A stretch of DNA of 64,000 bases, from assembly GCF_004364345.1 (NCBI RefSeq), contig NZ_SOCA01000003.1, positions 620,001 to 684,000 on the forward strand, read 5' to 3'. Origin of the DNA: Prosthecobacter fusiformis. Lineage in GTDB: Bacteria > Verrucomicrobiota > Verrucomicrobiia > Verrucomicrobiales > Verrucomicrobiaceae. A program made the position numbers and the translations under genes. The notes under the pieces are model-generated. The model made no database searches. It saw only the letters and a program-made list of their open reading frames with translations, and had not been told where the DNA came from. How positions within the stretch are numbered: the first letter of the stretch is position 1; each line of letters begins with the position of its first letter. This document shows, piece after piece, positions 16,721 through 25,950 of this stretch.

Positions 16721-18246
16721 CCCCCCCGACGATCAAGTTTCTGCTTGTGGATGATCTGGACGCCAACCTCCTGGCCCTGGAAGGTCTGCTGCGCCGGGAT
16801 GGGTTGGAGCTTCTCAAGGCGCGCTCTGGGCCTGAGGCGTTGGAACTGCTGCTCGTTCACGATGTGGCGCTCGCCTTGCTGGATGTGCAGATGGCGGGTA
16901 TGGATGGCTTTGAGCTGGCTGAACTGATGCGCGGCACCGAGCGCACCCGGCGCGTGCCGATCATCTTCCTCACCGCTGGCGCGGTGGATCAGCAGCGGCG
17001 CTTTCGCGGGTATGAAGCCGGTGCGGTGGATTTTATCTTCAAACCCATCGAAGCCCATATTTTGCAGAGCAAGGCCGGCATCTTTTTTGAACTGGCCAAG
17101 CAGCGCGAGGCTCTCCGCCAAAATGCCGAGGAAGCCCATGCCGCCAGCCGTGCGAAGGATGATTTTCTCGCTGCCCTGAGCCACGAACTGCGCACCCCGC
17201 TGACGCCTGTTTTGATGAGCGCGGCCTCCCTTCAGGACGATCAGCGGCTTCCTGCCGACGTGCGTGAACAGCTCGCCATGATGCGGCGTAACATTGAGCT
17301 GGAAGCGCGCCTCATCGACGATCTCCTTGACGTCACCCGCATCAGCCGTGGCAAGCTCACCATTGCCCCGATCCCCGCCGATATTCACGAACTCCTGCGG
17401 CACAGCGACGACATCATCCGCAGCGACGGACAGGATAAAAACGTGCAGGTGGACTTTGAACTCACAGCCGTGCGGCATCATGCGCTGGCCGATCCCACCC
17501 GTCTGCATCAAGTCTTCTGGAACCTGCTGAAAAACGCGCTCAAGTTTTCACCTGCCGGAGGGACCGTGACTGTGCGTACGCGTAACGATGCGGAGGACAG
17601 GCTGGTCTTGACGGTGGAAGACCACGGCGTCGGCATCAGCCCGGAGGCGCTGCCGCACATCTTCCGCGCCTTTGAGCAGGGGGATGTGGTCGGGCAGCAC
17701 CGCTTTGGCGGACTTGGCCTGGGACTTGCCATTTCGCAGGCCATTGTGGAGGCTCACAGTGGGGAGATCCATGCCGACAGCCCCGGCGTTGGCCAGGGGG
17801 CCACCTTCATGGTTGCTCTGGCCACGGTGGAGGCGCCTGCAGTCGCGGCAGACACGCCGGCAGAACCCGCTTCATTGGCCCCGGCATTGCGCTTGCTCAT
17901 TGTTGAGGACCATGAAGCGACTCGTACCATGCTCGCGCGCCTGCTTTCCAAAAGTGGCCATCGCGTCACACTTGCCAGTTCCATCGCCGAAGGTCTTGCC
18001 GCGGTTGCCCTGGATCATTTCGATGCTGTCATCAGCGACCTTGGCCTGCCGGATGGCAGCGGTCTGGACCTCATGCGGGAGATCCGCCGTCAGCGTCCCG
18101 TCCACGGCATCGCCCTCAGCGGGTATGGCATGGAAGAAGACGTCCGCCAGACCCGCGAGGCCGGCTTCTTCGCCCACCTCGTCAAGCCTGTCAGCATTGA
18201 TCAACTCCGCCAGCTCCTCGCTCACATTCCTCAGGCGGTTAAGTGA
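16717..18246 (+). CDS. Soluble hybrid histidine kinase: REC-HisKA-HATPase-REC
   Basis: The 509-residue protein has no membrane helix. Its order is receiver (Asp56 in LALLDVQMAGMDG), short linker, HisKA with His156 in LSHELRTPLTPVL, HATPase with FGGLGLGLAIS, and a C-terminal receiver with Asp441 in VISDLGLPDGSG. The start overlaps the cheB stop by four bases. The C-terminal kinase-receiver half is clearly similar to that of the 51111-53186 protein, including LTPV after the H-box, RRN(I/V)xLEA(R/H)LI(D/N)DLLD and the terminal ALSGxGMxEDV stretch. It is probably the output of this operon, with phosphate entering through the N-terminal receiver. No DNA-binding or enzymatic output domain is present, so the end effector is unknown. 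Confidence 0.92.
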   Translation: MTPPTIKFLLVDDLDANLLALEGLLRRDGLELLKARSGPEALELLLVHDVALALLDVQMAGMDGFELAELMRGTERTRRVPIIFLTAGAVDQQRRFRGYEAGAVDFIFKPIEAHILQSKAGIFFELAKQREALRQNAEEAHAASRAKDDFLAALSHELRTPLTPVLMSAASLQDDQRLPADVREQLAMMRRNIELEARLIDDLLDVTRISRGKLTIAPIPADIHELLRHSDDIIRSDGQDKNVQVDFELTAVRHHALADPTRLHQVFWNLLKNALKFSPAGGTVTVRTRNDAEDRLVLTVEDHGVGISPEALPHIFRAFEQGDVVGQHRFGGLGLGLAISQAIVEAHSGEIHADSPGVGQGATFMVALATVEAPAVAADTPAEPASLAPALRLLIVEDHEATRTMLARLLSKSGHRVTLASSIAEGLAAVALDHFDAVISDLGLPDGSGLDLMREIRRQRPVHGIALSGYGMEEDVRQTREAGFFAHLVKPVSIDQLRQLLAHIPQAVK

Positions 18247-18372
18247 ATCTGTACAGCAGATAATATTGCAGGGAATCCTTATGCCGAGCCGTTATCACCA
18301 CGCCAACGAGATAGTATAAGTGGTCTGTTCATTTGAGAATGGCTGGCCATCGTCCTGCTAATACTGCCCAAC

Positions 18373-19368
18373 ATGTTTCGCAGCAAAGTCTTCACTTTAT
18401 GGTTCATCGGCATGCTCATCATTTGGGCAGGGCTGTTTTATTCCTTCTCGGATCTGTCGTTTCTGTTTTCTCATCTGCATTATCCGGTCATCATGGTCCT
18501 GGGGGCCTTTGTCGCGGGATTGACTCCTGAAGGAGGTGGGGCGGTGGCATTCCCGGTGCTCAGCGTATTCTTCAATATCGACCGCGTCATCGCCCGTGAT
18601 TTCAGTCTGATGATTCAAAGCGTCGGCATGACCAGCGCCAGCATCTTCATCCTCAGTCATCGGGATAGTGTGCTGCGGGCTTACAAGCCCATGCTGTATT
18701 TTATTCCTGTGGCCTTTGTAGGTTTTGTCATTGGCATGATGACCTTGCAGACGATGCCGGTTTATATCATCCAGGCATTGTTCCTCAGCCTCATCACCAC
18801 ATTCGCGATCGCATACATTTATAGCAGCCATCGAGGCACCAGGACTTCGTTGGAGTTCAAAGGCGGTTGGGATACCTTTTATCTCGGAGTTATTCTGCTG
18901 GTTGCAGGCATGTGCGCCAGCCTCTTCGGGACCGGTGCAGACATCATTCTCTATACTTTGTTAGTCACGCGTTTCAGCATGAATGAAAAGGTGGCCACCC
19001 ACCTCAGCATCATGATCATGGCTGCGATGAGTGTCCTGGGATATGCCTACCGTCACTTTGTGGATGCAGGACTCACCAGTGACCAGATCGGAACTTGGTT
19101 GTGCGCCTATCCCGTGGTTCTCTTCATGGCACCTTTTGGGTCCTACATTCTCCACAAGATGAACGTGGAATGGATGCTGCGTGGAGTTGTCCTTCTCAAT
19201 GTCGGTCAGTTGCTCTACTTTAACATCAACAAGCCCTCTGTGGAGAAGTTCATCGCCTCCGGCATCTTCTGCATCGTCCTCATGTTCGTCTTTGCCGTGA
19301 CTCTCTCCCGCCTGGCCAAAAAGAGCCGACTTGAGGATGCCTCGTTGCCCCAGCCCGAGGAGGCTTGA
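18373..19368 (+). CDS. TauE/SafE (TSUP) family membrane permease
   Basis: The 331-residue protein is an integral membrane protein with about eight to nine hydrophobic segments. A glycine-rich segment, VAGLTPEGGGAVAFPVLS (~residues 47-65), and a second, LLVAGMCASLFGTGADI, occupy the places of the two internal repeats of the TSUP fold. Members export or import anions such as sulfite, sulfoacetate or other organosulfur compounds; the substrate here is unknown. There are no sulfur-metabolism genes nearby. The gene is transcribed in the same direction as the preceding kinase operon but after a 126-bp gap. Confidence 0.85.
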   Translation: MFRSKVFTLWFIGMLIIWAGLFYSFSDLSFLFSHLHYPVIMVLGAFVAGLTPEGGGAVAFPVLSVFFNIDRVIARDFSLMIQSVGMTSASIFILSHRDSVLRAYKPMLYFIPVAFVGFVIGMMTLQTMPVYIIQALFLSLITTFAIAYIYSSHRGTRTSLEFKGGWDTFYLGVILLVAGMCASLFGTGADIILYTLLVTRFSMNEKVATHLSIMIMAAMSVLGYAYRHFVDAGLTSDQIGTWLCAYPVVLFMAPFGSYILHKMNVEWMLRGVVLLNVGQLLYFNINKPSVEKFIASGIFCIVLMFVFAVTLSRLAKKSRLEDASLPQPEEA

Positions 19369-20191
19369 ATCCCGCGCTCATTGGAGCACACCTAAAACGA
19401 GCTGATCCCCATCAGCCCCAAAGGGGCGCGCCAATAAACCCAGGGCAAGCGAGCTTCAGCGCGCACAGCCCTGGGGTAAGTCGGCACCAAGGACATGCTG
19501 CGAGTAAAGCCAATCAGCGGCGCTAAATCCGCTAAACTCCCGCATCAGCCCCAAAGGGACGTGACAATAAACCCAGGGCAAGCTGCGCACAAAGCCAGAG
19601 GAGCGAAATCGCCTGCCCCCGCATCAGCCCCAAAGGGGCGTGACAACAAAGCCCAGGGCAAGCGAGCCTCAGCGAGCACCGCCCTGGGTAGGCCACACAT
19701 CACACACATCTGCCCTAGAGCCCTGAAAGGGCGGGACACTGCACCCACGTTCCCCCTACCACGCCCCAAATTCCAGACCGCACGCCATTCAACCGTCGCC
19801 ATCCGCCATTCAACCTTCACGATGAACCGTGCCGAATCCATGATGGGTGCCTCTCTATTCCCCCGGAATATTTTTGCCACTTGGCCCAACTCAGGGGCCT
19901 ACTCCCTTGTGATCCCCCGGTCAGTGGCCGGATATTGCCCGCGTGCCTGATGCCTCCGCAGTCGCCGCAAAGATGCTGGTAGCCAAAAACCTGCCTGTCC
20001 ACGGTCCGGTTCGACCACTCAGGCTTCCCCAGCTTCCGCATCATCCCCACAAAACGCCCCCCATGGGGAAAAGAATCCCCACGGAAAAATGCACATTCTC
20101 AACGGATTACGCGGCGAAATCCCCAAATGGGGGAAAATTGAAATTTCTCCCCATCGTCCCAAAGGTCCGCCGCGCCCCCGGTCACCGCGTC
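19369..20191. other. Large intergenic region with dispersed-repeat sequence, no gene supported
   Basis: This 823-bp stretch carries the REP-like repeats listed separately. It also has a short 21-bp-period direct repeat (CGCCATTCAACC at 19783-19794 and 19804-19815). Around 20057-20160 it has several small C/G palindromes such as CCCCATGGGG (20057-20066). Open frames on both strands are of odd composition and cross the repeats, so I do not call genes. It could be an accumulation site for mobile repeats. Confidence 0.55.
19410..19740. repeat. Cluster of REP-like palindromic repeats (three copies plus one partial)
   Basis: Three copies begin CATCAGCCCCAAAGGG at about 19410, 19543 and 19622. Each continues with a GCG/ACG-rich link, then (T/C)AA(T/C)AAA(G)CCCAGGGCAAG, and ends in copies 1 and 3 with GCCCTGGG, which pairs with CCCAGGGC as a stem. 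A shorter relative, AGCCCTGAAAGGGCGGGACA, lies at ~19719-19738. Each unit holds two potential hairpins (GCCCC-AAA-GGGGC and CCCAGGGC ... GCCCTGGG). This architecture resembles REP/RAYT-associated palindromes, but no transposase is in the window. Confidence 0.7.
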
Positions 20192-23100
20192 TCAATCATC
20201 CCGCTCCTGCCGTGCATAAAAACGCTGATACAGAAACGAAGCTCCCAGCGCAATGATGGCCACCACGATCAGTGCCCCGATGCGGTAGATGCTTTCGATG
20301 TTGGCCAGATCGTGGAAAAACAGCTTCATCAGCGTGACGCCCATCAGCGCGATTCCCGCATACCGCGCACCTTTGGCATCCACACGGAAACCGATCACCA
20401 GCAGCCCCAGGGCAAACAGCGCCCAGGCGATGCTGAAAGTCATGCTGCGGGCGAAGTCACCTCCCCATTGGGTCGAGATAAAGGCCTCACCTGCCGGGGT
20501 GAAATAATCGGCGATTTGAATATTCACGAGCAGGAACAGCAGGATGCCGCCATAGCTCCACAGCAGACCGCGCAGGTTCACCTCGCCCATCCGGTCCCTG
20601 GGAGGAGCCAGCCACCAGGCCGCGGCAAACATCGCCAAGGCCGCAGTGCCATAGGCATAGAGAAACCAGTTCCAGATAGGTGTCTCGCTACGCTCCTGGT
20701 AGCTCAGCACCGCCGGATTCAGCGCCAGCCGGATAAAGGTGGCGGTCAGCAGGCCCACACCCACTCGCCGCAGGCCATCGTGCGGTACGCGTGTATAGAG
20801 CCAGCACAGGGCCGCACCCTCCATGGCCCAGCCCAGCGTGATCCATTGTTCATTGAACTGGATCGGAAAGATGAGCGTGATGAAGGCCAGCGCCACCCCG
20901 CCAAACCAGGCCAGTTGCGTATTTCGCACCAGCCGATGAATGGCGTTTTCACCAGCCAGCGGCATCTTCAATACCACAGACAGGGAAACCAGAGGCGGCA
21001 GAGCCAGCAAAGCAGGCACCCACCCCATCTGCTCCTTCATTCGAGGCAGACTGTCACACACCTTATAGATCAGGAATCCCTGAAGCAGCCAAGTGATGGC
21101 CGAAATGACCCAGGGCAGCGCCACCTCCTGAAAGCGCGATCTCCAAAGGAACGGATAACCAGCGAAAAGCGAGGCCACTCCCAGAAACCAGCCCAGGGCC
21201 ACCCACGGCTGCTCGGCGGTGTAGTGCAGGTCCATCCACACATACTCCAGCAGCCACATGCAGACCAGGGCCGCCATACCCAGGGCAGGCAGGCGGGACA
21301 GTCGCATCAGCACCAGCAGTCCCAGACACAGCAGAAGACCGAGCGAGAAAACCGGCGTCGGATTCACCAGATTCAGCCGATAGGTGGCGATGATCAGCAG
21401 GATGAAAGGCAGGCTGGCGGAGGCCATCGGCAACTGCCCCTCCAGACTTGTCAGCCACTCACTGCCTCGCGGTTTTTCGCCGCCTTTACGCAGCCGTACC
21501 CGAGCCGAAAGTACGGCCCCCGCCGCCGCAAATACCAAGGCGAAGCCTCCCAGGGTAAGCAGGAAACTCCAGGGCCCGGCCAGCGGATCCAGGCGGAAGA
21601 GCCAAAAGCCCACCGCCAGCAGCGTCACACACAGCGCCAGCAGTACCGGTGCCAGTGCCAGCGTCACGCCGGCCACCGCGATGGTCATCAGATTCAGCAG
21701 CAGCACCGTTGGCCAGATCAGCCAGGGCACTTCAGGCAGGGCAAACATCGGCCCCAGCACCAGCAACACCGCCACCGGTCCCAGCCAGATGCCATGCTGC
21801 TGCGCCTGCATCGTTTCCGGGCGTTTCCGCATCGCCAGCAGCGCAAAGCCCGTGTGCATCAGGCCGAAGACCAGATAGCTCAACAAGGCCGCCATCAAAG
21901 TGGCTTCTGTCAATCGAAGGGAACTCCAGACCGCCAGATGTACAAAGCTCAGGAGGGCGGCCAGCCATTGCGCCATCGCCACACGTGGCTGCACCCAGAT
22001 TTGCAGCAGCACCGCCGCATTCAGTGCAAAAAGAAACCCGTTCAGCACCACCGGCCGCGACGTGATGTAATCATGCTCCAGAAACAAGAAGGCCACGATG
22101 AAACTCCACGCCGCCAGGGCCAGTCCTCCATAGGCCGGATACAGAGAAAAGGACTCTGTCTTGGCCGAACTAACAGTATCGCGAGACCGCGCCTGCAACC
22201 ACCACGTAGCCCCGGCGAACAGCGCCGGGAAAAACACATGCACCGTGACCGGGATCCAGATTTTCGCGCTCAGATGGTATTCGCCTTTCCAGAACCATTC
22301 CATGAACCAGCCCGCCTCCAGCAGCAGGGTGCCCGCCGCTCCGCAGGCGATGAGATAATACCAGCCACGCTTCTTGGCCACGGCCATCAGCCCCAGATCA
22401 ATCAGCAGCAAATAGCCAAAAAGCCCCAGCGGGTTATCCACACCCGTATTGACAAAGATGGGAGTCAGGAATCCGCCCGCCATCCCCAGCACAGCGATCA
22501 CGGGTGCCTCCATCCGCACCGACAGCACAAAGGCCCCGGTGGTGATCAGCGACATATAAACAAAGGTGCTCAGGGTGCCAAACGCCGGGAAATGGTACAG
22601 CGCATGGGCCGCATACGTCACCCCATACAGAATCAATACACCCGTGGCAGCCAGGGTCTGCGCCAGCACCGCATAGTCCTTGCTGCGCCTCATGATGATA
22701 CCCGTGACCACCAGTCCTCCCCCAATAAGAAATCCGATGCCGGTCCGCAGAGCCGGGGAGATCAGATTTCGCTCAAAGGCATATTTCACAAAAAACACGA
22801 TGCCCAAAAACAGCGCCAGTCCACCGATCCAGGCGAACAGTTTGACTCCCAGAAACTGCTCCAAAGAGATCTCTGGCCGGGCTGCCTTGACAGGTCGGCG
22901 CATAGGCTTTGGAGCAGGAATCTTGGGGGGACCTGCTGCTTCGAGTGGGGGAAGTACAGGGGTCTCTGCGATCCTTTCAAAGACCGGCGGTGGCAGGGCT
23001 GGCGGGAGAATGGTCGGCTCCTGATGAATGACGGGTGGCTCATCCCTGACTGTGGCTTGAGTCACCACCTGCGGAGGAGGAGGAGCGATAAACACCTCTT

Positions 23101-23296
23101 CCTGTATCGGCGGCAGAGAGGAACGAGATGGCAGGTCAGCCTTCAGTCGCTCCACCTCAGCGCGCAACTGGTTCACTTTTTCCTTCAGCCCTTGGCTTTC
23201 CTTCCTGGCCTCAGACGCCAGATACCAAGCGATTCCGGGTCCTGCCAAAAGGTAAAACAGCAATCCAAGCCCAAGGAGTATGCCCAAAATTTCCAT
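20192..23296 (-). CDS. DUF2339 family giant membrane protein
   Basis: The 1034-residue protein starts with one membrane helix (LGILLGLGLLFYLLAGPGIAWYL), followed by a short coiled coil (LKEKVNQLRAEVERLKADL, ~37-55) and a Pro-rich linker (~60-135). After that come roughly 25 hydrophobic segments to the end. The conserved DUF2339 block is EQFLGVKLFAWIGGLALFLGIVFFVK followed by IGFLIGGGLVV. The function of the family is unknown; it is thought to be a cell-envelope or cell-wall-related membrane protein. The opposite strand is open for 1129 codons across this gene, but that translation is low-complexity (Gln, His, Arg) and is a shadow. The gene stands alone and is transcribed towards the repeat-rich region. 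Confidence 0.9.
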   Translation of the reverse strand: MEILGILLGLGLLFYLLAGPGIAWYLASEARKESQGLKEKVNQLRAEVERLKADLPSRSSLPPIQEEVFIAPPPPQVVTQATVRDEPPVIHQEPTILPPALPPPVFERIAETPVLPPLEAAGPPKIPAPKPMRRPVKAARPEISLEQFLGVKLFAWIGGLALFLGIVFFVKYAFERNLISPALRTGIGFLIGGGLVVTGIIMRRSKDYAVLAQTLAATGVLILYGVTYAAHALYHFPAFGTLSTFVYMSLITTGAFVLSVRMEAPVIAVLGMAGGFLTPIFVNTGVDNPLGLFGYLLLIDLGLMAVAKKRGWYYLIACGAAGTLLLEAGWFMEWFWKGEYHLSAKIWIPVTVHVFFPALFAGATWWLQARSRDTVSSAKTESFSLYPAYGGLALAAWSFIVAFLFLEHDYITSRPVVLNGFLFALNAAVLLQIWVQPRVAMAQWLAALLSFVHLAVWSSLRLTEATLMAALLSYLVFGLMHTGFALLAMRKRPETMQAQQHGIWLGPVAVLLVLGPMFALPEVPWLIWPTVLLLNLMTIAVAGVTLALAPVLLALCVTLLAVGFWLFRLDPLAGPWSFLLTLGGFALVFAAAGAVLSARVRLRKGGEKPRGSEWLTSLEGQLPMASASLPFILLIIATYRLNLVNPTPVFSLGLLLCLGLLVLMRLSRLPALGMAALVCMWLLEYVWMDLHYTAEQPWVALGWFLGVASLFAGYPFLWRSRFQEVALPWVISAITWLLQGFLIYKVCDSLPRMKEQMGWVPALLALPPLVSLSVVLKMPLAGENAIHRLVRNTQLAWFGGVALAFITLIFPIQFNEQWITLGWAMEGAALCWLYTRVPHDGLRRVGVGLLTATFIRLALNPAVLSYQERSETPIWNWFLYAYGTAALAMFAAAWWLAPPRDRMGEVNLRGLLWSYGGILLFLLVNIQIADYFTPAGEAFISTQWGGDFARSMTFSIAWALFALGLLVIGFRVDAKGARYAGIALMGVTLMKLFFHDLANIESIYRIGALIVVAIIALGASFLYQRFYARQERDD

Positions 23297-23353
23297 GGCC
23301 CATCTTCAACCAAGCCAGAGCCAATGCGATGAAGAAATGCGAACCAATAAAAA

Positions 23354-23386
23354 GCCTGGCCGCCTCAATGATTGAGACGGCCAGGC
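23354..23386 (-). terminator. Rho-independent terminator after the autotransporter-like gene
   Basis: Read on the minus strand, a 9-bp outer stem (GCCTGGCCG with its complement) and a 6-bp inner stem (CTCAAT/ATTGAG) separated by one mismatch are followed by TTTTTATT. It lies 27 bases past the stop at 23413. Confidence 0.92.
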
Positions 23387-23412
23387 GGGCAATGTGGTTT
23401 TTCAGGTCAGGC

Positions 23413-25950
23413 TTAGAAGCTGATCCGCACACCCACTGTTACGTTATGGGAGTCATAATTTGTCCGGCCAAGCTGGCCGGTGTAAAACGCATACGCAGCG
23501 ACGGAAGGATTGAATTGAACCGTCACCCCGGCGGTCACCAGTGCGCTGTCGCGGCCCATTTCAGGGCCATCCACGGTGAACACTGGACCTGGGCCCGAGG
23601 CAAAGGAGGAATCAATGGACTGGGTAGCGTCCATGAACTCATGCTGCCAGGTCACCCGTGCCTGGGGTGTGATGCGCACGCGGCCGGCTGGAATGACATA
23701 GCTGATCTTGGCACCCAGGTTGGTGCGCAGGGATTCCTGCTCCTGGTCTCGATAGCTCAGTGGTGTCAGGGAACCGGATTCGTTAAAGCCATCGATACCC
23801 ACCCGAGTATAGGCGACGGAGGCGACCGGACCGAAAGTCAGATTGCCCGCACGGAAGTCATACCCTGCATTCAGCATGCTGGTGAATTCCAGTCCATCGG
23901 TATCCCCTGTGGCACGGCCCAGAAGAGCCAGGCGGTCGGTGTCATACGAGTTATAAGCCAGACCGACCAGACCGTCGAGGTAGAAGCCGCCTTTGAAGAA
24001 TGTACCATACAGTGCAGCGCGAAAGCTGTCTGTTTCGATGCTGCCACCATTGATCAGGCTGGCCTCACTCTGGGCGTATCCGCCCATGATGCCCAGTGCC
24101 AGAGTTTCGTTAACCAGATAGTCGGCACCCATCATGGCACCATACATGGTGAAATCAAAACCCTCTGCATTGGAGGTGCTGCCGACATTGGCATTGCCGC
24201 CGAGGCCTTCCACAAAGATGTTCCAGCGACCTTCAGGCGTTTCCACGGCTGCTGTTTCTTCAACGTGTTTGCCATCCGCAGATGCGGTGATGGTGTGGCT
24301 TTCTTTGTCACCCATCGGACGTCGGGCTCCCTGGCGCACAAACTCCAGATGCTGGGTGATGCTGGCCGCCTGCATTTCAGAAGCATGGAAGCCCATTTGG
24401 AAAATGGCGGTCATTTCTTCTGGAGCAATCAGGTCATAAAGGCCTGGCAGACTGGCGAGGGGCTGGGCATTCAGAAACGCAAGAGCACCGCTGGTGCCTG
24501 GATTCAGAAAGGCGAAACCATTGAGGCCACCGGCTACCGAGCGCTGATTGCGGGTAAGGCCAGGAATGGAGGTATACGGATCGCGGACCCAGACCACATT
24601 GACATCGTTCACGTAAGTCAGCGTTGGATACAGCAGAGTCTCGCCCTGCTCATACACGAACGTCTGTTCAAACTCCTGGTTATACATCGTAGCCACCGGG
24701 AAATCGGAAGCAAACGTGCCGATGACGCCGGTCGTGGTGTCGATGATGGTCTGGATGTCCCCGGTCGGATTGCCCGCCCAAGCACCATTGGGGACATAGC
24801 TGCCTGTATCGTCCTGATAAAGGTACACGATGCCACCGCCGAGGTTGGCTCCACCAGTCACATCGTAGTGAGTATAATTCGCTGGAGTAGTGCCCTGCAA
24901 ATGGAAGCCTGTCTCTCCTCCGGTCTGTGTATAACCGCCAACACTGATCTCAAGGATCGCATTGTCGAAGGTATCCACGGTGCCATTCACAATCGTCAGT
25001 GTGCCTGCACCATAAGCATCGGCAGTGCCTGCCAGGACGGTGCCTGGGGTATTGATGGTGGTTCCACCCAGCATAAGGCTGTTATCGCCGTTCAGGACTG
25101 TGGTGCCAATGCTCGTGATGAGCATGCTGCCGGTCCCGCTGATGATGCTGGTTCCTGCCTGAGTATTGTCACCACCGGAGATCCACTGGATCTGTCCATT
25201 GTTGACGATGTCATTGCCCCAACTGCCTGCATCCGCCAGATTGATCTGCAGCACTGCTCCCAAAGCGATGGTGACATCCGAAAGCACATTGATGGACCCT
25301 GTCGAGCCATTCCCCACCTGGAGAGTGCCGTCGGCGATGGCCGTATCACCCGTGTAAGTGTTCGTATTGGTGAGCGTGAGCACACCGTCGCCATCTTTGG
25401 TAAGTCCGATCGTGCCACTTACGACTCCAGAGAGCGTCAGCTCCCCGCCGTTAACCGTGATCAGATTGGCCGCGCCAGCCAGAGCCACATTGCTGCTGAT
25501 GGTGACCGGCCCTGCTCCCGCACCCACCGTGATGGCCGAAGGAAGCAGCCCTGAGATAGTGAGTGTGGAACCTGAGATGGATTGCACGGCACTATCATTA
25601 ATAGTTAGGCTGGATATGGTCTGGTTGGCACCCAGCGTGGTATTGGCGCTGTTTGCTGGAGAGTTGCTTGAGAATACAACATCGGCATTCGGTCCCAGAA
25701 GCGTGTTTGCGGCCACTCCTGTAATATCCAACGTCCAGTTGGCATCAGACCAGGAATTGCTCGTCTGTCCGTCCCAATAAGTTTGTCCATGTGCGGGATT
25801 GATGAAGAGGGCAACACCTGCTGCGCTGAGAAAAAGGCCGTGGAAGGCGGTTCTAAATGAAAACCGTCTTGGTTTGGGCGGCGTATATTTAGGGTCAAGG
25901 GCATAACCTTGAGTTCCATTCTCCGGTGTTGCTGTGTGTTTCATAATCAT
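23413..25950 (-). CDS. Autotransporter-like protein: passenger beta repeats plus C-terminal beta barrel
   Basis: From MIMKHTATPEN at 25950 the protein has 845 residues (starts at 25974 or 25944 are possible). A signal peptide with an extended basic N-region (RRFSFRTAFHGLFLSAAGVALFINPAHG) ends near residue 56. Residues ~57-420 have autotransporter-associated beta-strand motifs, such as LTKDGDGVLTLTNTNTYTGDTAIADGTLQVG. The last ~280 residues alternate aromatic and polar residues as an autotransporter barrel, ending in VTVGVRISF with a terminal Phe, the usual outer-membrane insertion signal. Such proteins expose or release the passenger at the cell surface. A strong terminator follows. The function of the passenger is unknown; adhesion is a guess. 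Confidence 0.88.
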   Translation of the reverse strand: MIMKHTATPENGTQGYALDPKYTPPKPRRFSFRTAFHGLFLSAAGVALFINPAHGQTYWDGQTSNSWSDANWTLDITGVAANTLLGPNADVVFSSNSPANSANTTLGANQTISSLTINDSAVQSISGSTLTISGLLPSAITVGAGAGPVTISSNVALAGAANLITVNGGELTLSGVVSGTIGLTKDGDGVLTLTNTNTYTGDTAIADGTLQVGNGSTGSINVLSDVTIALGAVLQINLADAGSWGNDIVNNGQIQWISGGDNTQAGTSIISGTGSMLITSIGTTVLNGDNSLMLGGTTINTPGTVLAGTADAYGAGTLTIVNGTVDTFDNAILEISVGGYTQTGGETGFHLQGTTPANYTHYDVTGGANLGGGIVYLYQDDTGSYVPNGAWAGNPTGDIQTIIDTTTGVIGTFASDFPVATMYNQEFEQTFVYEQGETLLYPTLTYVNDVNVVWVRDPYTSIPGLTRNQRSVAGGLNGFAFLNPGTSGALAFLNAQPLASLPGLYDLIAPEEMTAIFQMGFHASEMQAASITQHLEFVRQGARRPMGDKESHTITASADGKHVEETAAVETPEGRWNIFVEGLGGNANVGSTSNAEGFDFTMYGAMMGADYLVNETLALGIMGGYAQSEASLINGGSIETDSFRAALYGTFFKGGFYLDGLVGLAYNSYDTDRLALLGRATGDTDGLEFTSMLNAGYDFRAGNLTFGPVASVAYTRVGIDGFNESGSLTPLSYRDQEQESLRTNLGAKISYVIPAGRVRITPQARVTWQHEFMDATQSIDSSFASGPGPVFTVDGPEMGRDSALVTAGVTVQFNPSVAAYAFYTGQLGRTNYDSHNVTVGVRISF

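Noticed and set aside
19495-19950. Open frames of 114-151 codons across the REP-like repeats
   Set aside because: They translate the repeats themselves and show no conserved domain or start signal.
19943-23332. An 1129-codon open frame on the plus strand opposite the DUF2339 gene
   Set aside because: Its translation is dominated by Gln, His, Arg and Pro with no domain, while the minus strand gives a clear membrane protein. Its beginning also crosses non-coding repeats.
23128-25554. An 808-codon open frame on the plus strand opposite the autotransporter-like gene
   Set aside because: The minus strand has a signal peptide, repeat motifs, a barrel ending in Phe and a terminator. The plus-strand product has none of these.
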